A stretch of 64,000 bases of DNA from Alectoria sarmentosa (Eukaryota > Ascomycota > Lecanoromycetes > Lecanorales > Parmeliaceae): NCBI GenBank assembly GCA_009733775.1, contig WOGZ01000041.1, positions 62,001 to 126,000 of the forward strand, written 5' to 3'. Numbering within the stretch: position 1 is the stretch's first letter; each line of letters starts with the position of its first letter. Position numbers and translations under genes: made by a program. The notes under the pieces were generated by a model. It worked only from the letters and a program-made list of their open reading frames with translations. It made no database searches and was not told the DNA's origin. Shown here in pieces: positions 55,849 through 64,000 of the stretch.

Positions 55849-57636
55849 CTATTCCTCCCTTCTCCTCCTCCTCATCTCCTCCCTCATCTCATCCTTCATT
55901 CTGGCAATCAGCCCTACGCCCCCATACACCAAGGCCGTATACACCTGCGCCACACTAGCGCCCGCCTCCAACACTTCGAGCGCTTGTCTGCCGTTTGAGA
56001 TTCCGCCGGTTGCAAAAATGACCTTTCGTTTCGGAGGCGCCTTTGCGGGTTCTGATTGAGTGATGGAGGGTAATTGGTTGATGTGCGTGTCTGCTGAGAA
56101 GGCAGGAGTGGAGGGGTTGGTGGAGGGTTGGTCGGAAGAGAAGGGGTTGTTGCGGGGTGGGATTTGGATCAGAGGTTGCGATTCCGATTCCGCGTTGGAA
56201 TCGGGGGTGTCGGGCTTGAGGTTTTTGGCGTCACGTTCGACCGTTTCTTGGATGCGAGAGGAAATGTCTTTTTTCGGCTCGTCTTGTGGTGCGTCGTCAT
56301 TTGCTTTCGTTGGTGCAGGCTCCTTTGGCCTCGGCTCCATTCCCTCATCTAACCATCCTCTGTACCTCTTCGTGAGGGCTACCGTTCTCTTGAATAATTG
56401 CGGCCCCGAATAGCCTCCCTGCTCCAACAGAACCGCTGCTTCCCTAGCTGGAAGGTTGTGATCTGCTGGTAAAAGATCGCGTCTCCGCTTTGTCGTATTC
56501 CCGACAATGACCCCATCAACCCCACTCTCCCACACTGCATCACAGATCCCACGTATCTGCTCCTCGCCATCTTCATCCGGAGACACTTTCACCATGACCG
56601 CTGGCTTGACTCTCTTCTTAGCCTTGTTCGCAGCTTCGACGACGCCGGTCAGGATTATTTTGAGAGGTTCCATCTTCTGCAAGCCCCTCAAACCGGGCGT
56701 ATTCGGAGAGCTTACATTCACAACTATGATGTCCGCATACCTCGCCAGCGCTTCAACGCAGTATACGTAATCCGCTTTCACGGCCTCAATATCATCATCA
56801 GGCGTAAACTTGTTTTTAGCAATCTGCACCGCCATTAACCTCCCGCTCATCAAACTCCCGCCCGGAACCCCGGCCTCGCCATCTAAGACTTTTTGCTCAG
56901 CTTCCTCGTCGATACCAAACCCGTTAGCGAAGGCGTATTCTCTGACTCGCTGCCGTAAGCGCATGGCTACGTTATCTGCACCTTCGGAGTTGAGGCCGTA
57001 GCGATTGATCATCGCTCTTTGAGAGGGCAAGCGGAAAACGCGTGGTTTTGGGTTGCCGTCTTGAGGGTAGGGTGTCGTTCCTCCAATCTCGATTATGGAA
57101 GGACCGAGCGCGAAAAGAGGGTCGGGGATCTCGGCGTGTTTATCTATCCCAGCACTCGTGCCAATTGGATTTGACAGCATATGTCCAAAGACCTCAACCT
57201 CCAAGTTCTGGGGCACATTGCCCCTCTCCCGCGGATGCAACCCCCATTTATACAACCCCTTCAAACTCGCCGTACCGACTTCATGTGCTTCCTCCGCATC
57301 GTCGTAGATCCAGCGTAGAGAGGGTACGATGGCCCATTGGTGTATGCCTGCTCGGACGTCGGTTATGTAGAGGTAGCCGAAGAGGAGGGCCAGGGATATG
57401 GTGGTGCCGAGGAATAGATTTTTCAGTCGGGTAACAAGCGATGAGGCGTCCGCTATGGTGGGGGCAGTGGTGGATGCGTGGCGGATGTGGGTGGGGTGGG
57501 ACAATGGCTTGCTGAAGACGGGGCATGATGGGTGGTGCTGTAGGTGGGGAAGGCGGGTAATGTGGGGGGACGGAGGAAGTCGGGGAAGAACATGTGAATG
57601 GCAGCGGAGGAGTCTCATGGACGGAGGTCTAATCAT
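55849..57636 (-). CDS. Dihydroorotate dehydrogenase (class 2, mitochondrial)
   Basis: Single-exon 595-aa frame from the Met at 57636 (MIRPPSMRLLRC); the frame is open 39 codons further, but that part looks untranslated. The N-terminus is basic with Arg/Ser and Pro, a mitochondrial targeting sequence. A helix (FLGTTISLALLFGYLYI) then anchors it in the inner membrane. FMN-binding and active-site sequences are IGTSAGIDKHAEI, IEIGGTTPYPQDGNPKPRVF, NRYGLNSEG, NVSSPNTPGLRGLQ (catalytic Ser), VKVSPDEDG and ATGGISNG. The enzyme oxidises dihydroorotate to orotate with ubiquinone, step four of pyrimidine synthesis. A ~120-residue charged, disordered insertion lies between FKRTVALTKRYRGWLDEG and VIFATGGISNG. 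Confidence 0.95.
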   Translation of the reverse strand: MIRPPSMRLLRCHSHVLPRLPPSPHITRLPHLQHHPSCPVFSKPLSHPTHIRHASTTAPTIADASSLVTRLKNLFLGTTISLALLFGYLYITDVRAGIHQWAIVPSLRWIYDDAEEAHEVGTASLKGLYKWGLHPRERGNVPQNLEVEVFGHMLSNPIGTSAGIDKHAEIPDPLFALGPSIIEIGGTTPYPQDGNPKPRVFRLPSQRAMINRYGLNSEGADNVAMRLRQRVREYAFANGFGIDEEAEQKVLDGEAGVPGGSLMSGRLMAVQIAKNKFTPDDDIEAVKADYVYCVEALARYADIIVVNVSSPNTPGLRGLQKMEPLKIILTGVVEAANKAKKRVKPAVMVKVSPDEDGEEQIRGICDAVWESGVDGVIVGNTTKRRRDLLPADHNLPAREAAVLLEQGGYSGPQLFKRTVALTKRYRGWLDEGMEPRPKEPAPTKANDDAPQDEPKKDISSRIQETVERDAKNLKPDTPDSNAESESQPLIQIPPRNNPFSSDQPSTNPSTPAFSADTHINQLPSITQSEPAKAPPKRKVIFATGGISNGRQALEVLEAGASVAQVYTALVYGGVGLIARMKDEMREEMRRRRREE

Positions 57637-58199
57637 CGTAGCTATGCGGCTAATAGCTTCAGTAGTGGAGGCATGTTGTTGTGTATTCGCGTTGCAGTCA
57701 ACGGCTCGATATGTCCGTGCTCCTGCGCTAGACCTGTTCCTGGCGGCGATCAAAGCCCTAATATTTACTCTACATTCGCCGTTTGGTCTACTTGTACTAG
57801 CTTGGGTTATATTGAATCCAAGTCTTCAGTAAGAATCCAGGTCTTCAGTAATAGTGTCTTGAGTTTGACAGTTTCATCACTTTATTCGCTTGCTCACAAG
57901 TCTGCTATAACCTTCTATATCCTTTATTTCACCACCCGCGAACGGTTTGCATTTGGCCTCCATTGACAGCGCCGAGCAGATATGCGCCTCCCAGATTCGT
58001 CGCCTCATTTCTCCCTTGTTGGTCTAAGTGTATATGCTCCTCTTGCCTCTATATTGTTTTCTCATTTATCATCAATGTCATTGCAAGAAGCTCAAGCACG
58101 AGATCCACAGTCCGAGAAAACCGAGCGTAATAATGCATTGTAGTCGAAAGTCCAGGGCCAATAAGCCTCGTTATAGTTCCGAAAAAAAAAACTTGAAGT
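57637..58199. other. Intergenic between DHODH and zinc-finger gene
   Basis: DHODH promoter side and 3' end of the C2H2 gene. Short frames only. Confidence 0.5.
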
Positions 58200-59770
58200 C
58201 TATGCTTTTGTTTGAAGGTAGGGGTAATCACCTAATTGTATGTTGGAAAGATCGGCCTCTGATTTGATGCGGTGAAGAGGGGTACTGGTGCCAGAGTGAT
58301 ATTGTGTATTGCCGTAATCATCGTTCGAGTTGTAATTGGAAAAGGAAGGCCAGTCGATCTCGTGTCCACCTCTCTGCCCGGCGATATGAGGCAGAGACCC
58401 ATTGTTGTAAATCGAAGACGTAGGAGCCCTGCTCACTCCACCGAACCCCATATCACTGCCGTTACCTGTATTGTAGGCCCCGCTTGGAGAAATCTGGTTC
58501 GACCTTGACTCGTGCAGATACGTGTAGGGCGTTGCTGCTCCACTTTCTGTCGCGGAGTCAGGTGTAACGGCCCCGCTCACGTATCCGTAGCTCGTTGGAT
58601 CATATGCCGAGGTGCTCACCATTCCTAGACTTGCCCGGTTTGAATGACTGGCAGTGCTTCGCTTGGATTTCTTGCCACTGTCGGATCGCGAAATCTGGTT
58701 GGAGCTTTCCGCATACTGCGACTGGCCCAGGTTCAGAGCATTGATGTCAAAGGATCCATCCAGACTCGTCGGGGTGAAGACTTCAATGCTTTGTGCTTGA
58801 TTGGCGCCAGTTGGTGTGTTGCTCTCCATCCGCGCAGCATCTTCTTGCCGGGATTTCTTGTTTGCTCGGGAATGAGACAAATGATTTTGTCCGCTTGGGT
58901 TGCCTCTTCTGACGGAGCACTTCTGGAAGTGTCTCTTCAAGATATCACTACGGGAAAAAGTATCTTTACAAAGACCACAAGTATATGGTCGCACACCAGT
59001 GTCTAGATAGCCGTCAGGGTGAGCTCAAGAAAGGCGGGCGTAGGGTACTCACGCCTTAGAAGATGACGTTTCAGGTGTTTCGCATGGAGGTAATTCTTGG
59101 TACAGTGTGGACAAGGATACTTTCCCTCGGCGTCTTTTGGTGGTGTCGGGACTGCCTTTTGACCGCTTGTGTTTGCACCAGCAACAGCCGTTGGGCGCCC
59201 TGCAGCACTTGGAAGTATCCCTCTTCGACCCTGTGAGCCCACTACGTGCGTAGGCTGCGGCTCTTCCACTGACTCCAATTGCTCTATCTGGTCTCCAAGA
59301 GACAATGACGGTTTTCCATTCCCTCTTGGTGGCATAGGCAGCAGGTCCGGTAAACGACCTTGTGTAGGGGTAGAAGTATATACTGGTTGCGGTAACCCAT
59401 TGACTGAGGATGGTCTTGACTGCTGGTGCAATTGGTGGTTGTGGGAAGCTTGCGAGAAATCTGCGGTCTGCCCATTGAAGAATGCATTTGCTGTCGGCGC
59501 GTAGATCGCGTATGATCCTGCCTGACTGACTTGTTCATGTTGAGCGGTCATCAACGAGGGCTGTAGGGGTTGCGTTCGGGTGGGATAAGTATCGTTGCCA
59601 AACGTGGATGCAGCATGGTTCCCGGAAGTCAAAGGTGGCAAGTTGTGCGCAGCTTGTAGGTTTTGTTGAGGAGCGCCGTGGGATTGAGGTCTTGAACAGG
59701 GAGCTGACTGCTGATGATTGGGTGGGTAAATTGGCGCGTAGATTGGAGCATTGGAGAACTGTTGGTTCAT
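58200..59770 (-). CDS. C2H2 zinc-finger transcription factor (two fingers)
   Basis: Spliced 506-aa product; exons in transcript order 59770-59053 and 59002-58200, intron 59003-59052. Tandem fingers lie at mid-protein: CPHCTKNYLHAKHLKRH, a TGVRPY linker, then CGLCKDTFSRSDILKRH with a final Cys (CCHC form). The intron falls within the last residues of finger 1 and restores its second zinc-binding His. The N-terminus is Gln/Pro/Asn-rich (NQQFSN, PNHQQSAP). The C-terminus is Ser/Thr/Asn-rich with SGAVTPDSATESGAATPYTY, a likely phospho-regulated region. A basic patch (RANKKSRQ) may be a nuclear signal. It should bind DNA as a regulator; targets are unknown. An orthologue name is not assigned. Confidence 0.88.
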
Positions 59771-62156
59771 GGTAAGGAAGCGAATGTGGATTGAACCTGA
59801 ATCTATAAGAAATAGCTGTCTCCCTCATTGGTAAGCGTGGCAGGAGCCCAGGTTGGAAGTGGAGGGACCGTTTGAGGTTCCAATTGGGGGTCCTCAATCG
59901 GTAGCAGACCAGGTGCGGGTACTGCTGATTGAGACAACGAAGGTGGGGAATTATAACGGGCTTCCTCGAAGATGAGATGCTGGAGGAAGACTGAGAAGAA
60001 AAAGGGCTAAGGGTAGGGTGACAGGCACAGAAAAGCCGATGGACAGTGGCAATTCTGCGGACACCCCTGCCGATCAACAATCCCCGGGGGGCGGAGAGAG
60101 AGCTTTCAACGTCTTTCTTTCAATGTGAATGTCGAGAGCTGATGGAAGAGTAATCCTAAAGTATTGCTGCAGTGTGCCGTAGAATGCGGCTCTATGGTAA
60201 GGATTCAATCAAGGATCTTATCGACGGGTCCCACTAAATAACCGCGAGGTGGATCGCGGGATGGCCTTGGGACGAGTCAAAATGGTTGAAACGAAGGGAA
60301 GATGGGTGGGGTGGGGCCAGAAATCGGCCGTTGTGGTTGCAACCCACGCTTACGAGGGAGTCTAAGTATGCTCCGTAGGCCGCTCTCGTCACCAAAAGGT
60401 ACGGCGTACCCAAGTACCAATAGAGACCTCAATTCACTGAAGCAACTCCAACAAATTTCGAGATGTAGGAAAGATGAAGAGAGAAAGAATGAGAGACAAT
60501 TCGGTGGCCATGGCGGGTGAAAACGGTTGACCGCTTAGTGTACCTGAGTGAGAGAATTTTCACCAATGATACGAGGTACGCGTTAAGTACCTCAATCTAC
60601 ATCACTTCGATGCGACTATGAGACAATTTCCTTAGCTTACGCGCCGTTCCTCGGAGTCATCCCCGCTGTTGAGAACAGTTGCATCATCTTGCTCTAATTC
60701 CGTCATGCTACTCTTCTACGACTGCTATCTCCTAATGAGCGCCTGAGACATTCATAACATCATTGAATCCCAGCAAGAGCTCCTATGTGTATCCTCATCT
60801 CTCATTGGGGCGAAGATGCTCGCCATTCGTCTGAGACCGGAGACTCTCGACCACGTGTTCTGTTAATTGCTGTTCATCGCCTTCTCTGTTATTTCACCGG
60901 CCTCACGTGTTGTGCAGCACACAAAATCATTTCTCCCATCTGCATTAGTACTGCATCAGTGATTAAAATGGGCAAGCAAGGCACAGGACCTCCTGTCCCC
61001 CTCTTCCATGATCACATGAAGACACCAAGCAGCTACATGGAATAGTAAGCCACTGGACTTTTCACGGCACAGACCATCCGGGCTGACGAAACATCTCCCG
61101 CAGCCATCCGCCGTACTAGCGCCAGCTTTCGATCGAAGTCACTCATGGACTACCGTCTCATCCTCTGAGCAGAACTCTTTTCACCGAAGATGTCTCTCTC
61201 AAGCAGTGGAATGCCCGGGGGCTTTCCGATCACCCGACTATTGTCTGCTTCTCCTCCCTCTTGCCCGCTGCTTCCCCATCTCCCCTCACATTCCCACCTC
61301 GAGGCCTCCTGGCAGTAACGCTAGATTCTCAACAGTGTCAAAACAAATGCTTCGTACCACAATAGAATTTTCCTAGCGTAAAACCAGACCGCAGCAGCAG
61401 CCAACACGGCAGCAATGCTCGACCGACATGGTCGTCAAGCCCCAAACAGCAAGACTAGACAGACAGTGTAGGCCACAACGTAGACACCGACAGTCGTAGC
61501 AACAAATCCGCCGCCAATCCCGCGAGGAAAGTCGAGACTCGCAAATTATTCTGCAAGGGTGGCGTGGGTATTCAGATCAGGGCATGTAGCGGCTGCGTAA
61601 GAGCACGAGTACAGATGACGGCAGAGGTCGAGAGTGAGGTGGTGGTATGCGAAGCAGGAGGCTGTGAGGATGAAGGTATAGGCCATAGATAGGGAGAGCC
61701 ATTTCAAGATGAAGAGAATGATGACGGTGGCGTAGTGGAGTGTTCGGTCGACGAAGGAGGGAGTATACTGGTATTCAAATAGTGAACGTGGTGGAAGCAA
61801 GCTTGAGTGCTAGGACAGCACTGGCTGCCATGCTCAAGAACAGAGCATCTGGGCGGAATATAGCTATCGTGGAGAATTCGTCGTCTTGAAAGGATGGGCT
61901 TCCCAATATGGCTCTTGCTCACAAGTTCATGAGTGCTCTGTTTTTGTGGTGTGTGAAGCTTTGCCCTTTTGCCAAGCCTGAGCCAAGCCGTGAGTTTAAG
62001 TTTAGATTGCGTCCCGACCGCTCGATCTACACTAGCGAGACTAGCTGCGTATTACTATCCACCTAAAGTATCGAGTCAGTATCAAATATCCGTTGTCGTG
62101 CCCGCAAATCTTGGCGCCGGAACAACAAAATTGAGATCACTTTGTCACCTACTTTA
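59771..62156. other. Long intergenic region
   Basis: Holds the upstream region of the C2H2 gene. A short plus-strand frame (60969-61045, MGKQGTGPPVPLFHDHMKTP) and an 84-codon minus-strand frame with two hydrophobic segments (61546-61800) have no recognised relatives. No confident gene. Confidence 0.45.
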
Positions 62157-62856
62157 CTTCAAGGGCGGCAGGGGGGTTTATGTAAGCCTGCGGAAAGAGT
62201 CTTGGCATGATTTTTTCTGTAGAGTCATGTCTATGTTATATCGCCACACGAAGATATATCGGTATGCTTTTTAAACCTCAACAGATCTTCAATTCAAGAG
62301 ATCGTGTTAAATATCATTAATGACTAAGCTGTATTTTACAAATACAGGGTTCAAATACAGATACGGGGTCCGCTCATCACCCTCCCCCCCTTCCCCCTAT
62401 TATTCACCCCACCGATCCCAATGCCAGGCCCGTAAATCATCGCCCCCGAGGGAACTTTGGTTAAATCGTCCAAATTCGGAGTCAGAAATACAATGATGTG
62501 AATGTAACTTACCGTATTGAGTTCCCGAATCGAAGACTTGGCGCTCGTACACGTAAAAATACGCTCACGGGATTCGTTTCCTCAATAAAATGTCAACAAA
62601 CTGTCAATAGAATTTTATACCACGAGACTTTTATTAACGTTAGAATTTTGCGAGATTTGTCATACACGAATATCATTACATCCTTGATATCAATCCATAT
62701 TTTCCTTCTAATACATTGTTGCTGTAAAAGATATGCATGAAACATGAGTCGCAAAAGCATTGTCAGCGCGACAAGCCTGTTGATAAGGTGGGCTGCAAAA
62801 GACGCTTCTGATAGACTACAAACATGATTGCGAAAAACCCCCAACCGACCTTAAAG
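62157..62856 (+). mobile_element. TA-flanked MITE, copy C (700 bp)
   Basis: Ends CTTCAAGGGCGGC and CCGACCTTAAAG, flanked by TA (62155-62156 and 62857-62858). Same orientation as copy B. The left half is more diverged than in A and B, suggesting an older or partly rearranged copy. Confidence 0.85.
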
Positions 62857-64000
62857 TAACAAGGTACCTTCATAATCAGCGCTTTTGAGAAGAAATTTCC
62901 AGAGTCAAACTTATAAACAACGTTAAAAGTTCAATGTTCGTTATCAATTTTGTCTTCAATGAAGCTTTCGTTATGGAGCTGTGTCAAGATGCTACGACTG
63001 TTACGATAAACGGATATTTAATACTAACTCGCTAGTAGCCGCCTTCTTTGCCAGAAGCAGCCGACTTCCTCTGATCCACCCCGGTATGAGCTGACCGTTG
63101 GGGACCTACCTCGCTGGGAGTGGGAGCAAGACCACTGACTTCGTTGCCACTTGAATGATTCCGGTTTGTGGATTGCGGATGTGTGCAATCCAGCGGTGCA
63201 TTGCATGTGACTCTTGGCTCAAGTTGATGTTTCAAAGCAGTGGCTTGTATCATCTCACCTCCTTTCTAGCCTTGTTTCCTGGTCCCTTTTTGCAAAATTG
63301 CGAAGCCTTTACTTCCCAAGAGCTTCACGACAAAAGGCCTCGTCGTCCGCATTTTTGGCCCAGCATGGAAAACCGTCAAACTCCTCCCTGCCTGATTTCT
63401 TTACTCGTTCATGTTCCTGAACAAAAGCTTTGATGTTGTTGGATCGCACCAAATAGTGAATCGCCGTACGAACCCTAGACGAAGACAAAAGCAAACCAAC
63501 CGGCCTGCGTAGGCTAACGCGGACTTTTGGACATGGAGGGCAACTATGAATTGGTTTCCCAACCATAGAGGTTGTCGAGCCCGTCTTTTGCTGTCAATTT
63601 GTTTCCTTCTTTTTATTCTCACAGGCGAGTTTGTACGCTTTTCCGCTCAAGTCTGTTCTCACGACGATGTGCCATTACCCCGAGCTCATGATCTGGGTAA
63701 ACGTCGAGGCCAACGCGTCTTCGTGGCTCATAGGACTCTCTCTTGATACCATAGGAACCCACGAAAAGCATTATAGGAATTTGAATTACTGGTCCGTTAC
63801 GAAGCCCAAACTGACATTATGCATATTGAATCATCACCTCGCCCGAGCCAGCATCGCTCTGATCCAACGGCCATCGTACATCTCAACCTAGCATGCGATC
63901 TTGAGCTGAAAGTTCCAATCGAACCCTCAACTTTATCTCCGAGCCCAGGCTCTCCATCGCCATCCGGACTTGTTTTGTACCACCTACCACCTCAAAGACC
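62857..64000. other. Window end, nothing confirmed
   Basis: No recognisable gene. A 66-codon frame at 63546-63746 has a hydrophobic stretch (LLLSICFLLFILT) that could be a signal segment of a gene running off the window, but this is not supported further. Confidence 0.4.

Overview
This window is nuclear DNA from a filamentous ascomycete (Pezizomycotina). Genes carry one to five short introns (about 44-107 nt, mostly GT..AG with CTAAC/CTGAC-like branch points). The gene families are typical of that group: rhodopsin-like (Pth11-related) membrane proteins, a UstYa-type oxidase, an OLE1-type desaturase fused to cytochrome b5, and a 2EXR-type protein. Intergenic regions are long and rich in microsatellites and homopolymers. 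Helotiales (Leotiomycetes) would fit, but that rank is only an inference. All exon structures were reconstructed by hand from reading frames and splice motifs, and each spliced length was checked to be a multiple of three.

Layout. 0-5.4 kb is a conserved housekeeping block: a MOB-family protein (-), a COG0523/CobW GTPase (+) and a delta-9 fatty acid desaturase (-). 7.9-10.5 kb holds a divergent protein kinase with a long Asp/Ser tract. 13.4-16.6 kb holds a secreted Cys-containing protein and the first rhodopsin-like 7TM protein. 19.4-25.7 kb holds a stand-alone DnaJ-type zinc-finger protein, a broken RING-finger gene, a small secreted protein, a GMC oxidoreductase pseudogene and a short-chain dehydrogenase.

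26.7-28.8 kb is a transposon island: a 1.5 kb foldback-like element with a central minisatellite, then a short TIR element. 30-39.8 kb has a second 7TM protein, a small hypothetical membrane protein, a tautomerase-like enzyme and a repeat-containing, apparently GPI-anchored surface protein. 41.6-50.9 kb is an accessory stretch: a 2-oxoglutarate/Fe(II) dioxygenase, a UstYa-family protein, a third 7TM protein and a small secreted peptide gene, with two copies of a ~0.72 kb TA-flanked MITE interspersed. 52.7-59.8 kb returns to ordinary genes: a 2EXR-like protein, mitochondrial dihydroorotate dehydrogenase and a C2H2 transcription factor. A third MITE copy lies at 62.2 kb.

How it fits together. 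The block ends are housekeeping (signalling, metal handling, lipid desaturation, pyrimidine synthesis). The middle (about 23-51 kb) is accessory: oxidative enzymes of kinds often found in secondary metabolism, a UstYa homologue, a two-repeat secreted peptide, transposon remnants and decayed genes. No polyketide synthase, NRPS or terpene cyclase is visible. Any metabolite pathway here would therefore have to be peptide-derived or fragmentary. That is a hypothesis, not a demonstrated cluster.
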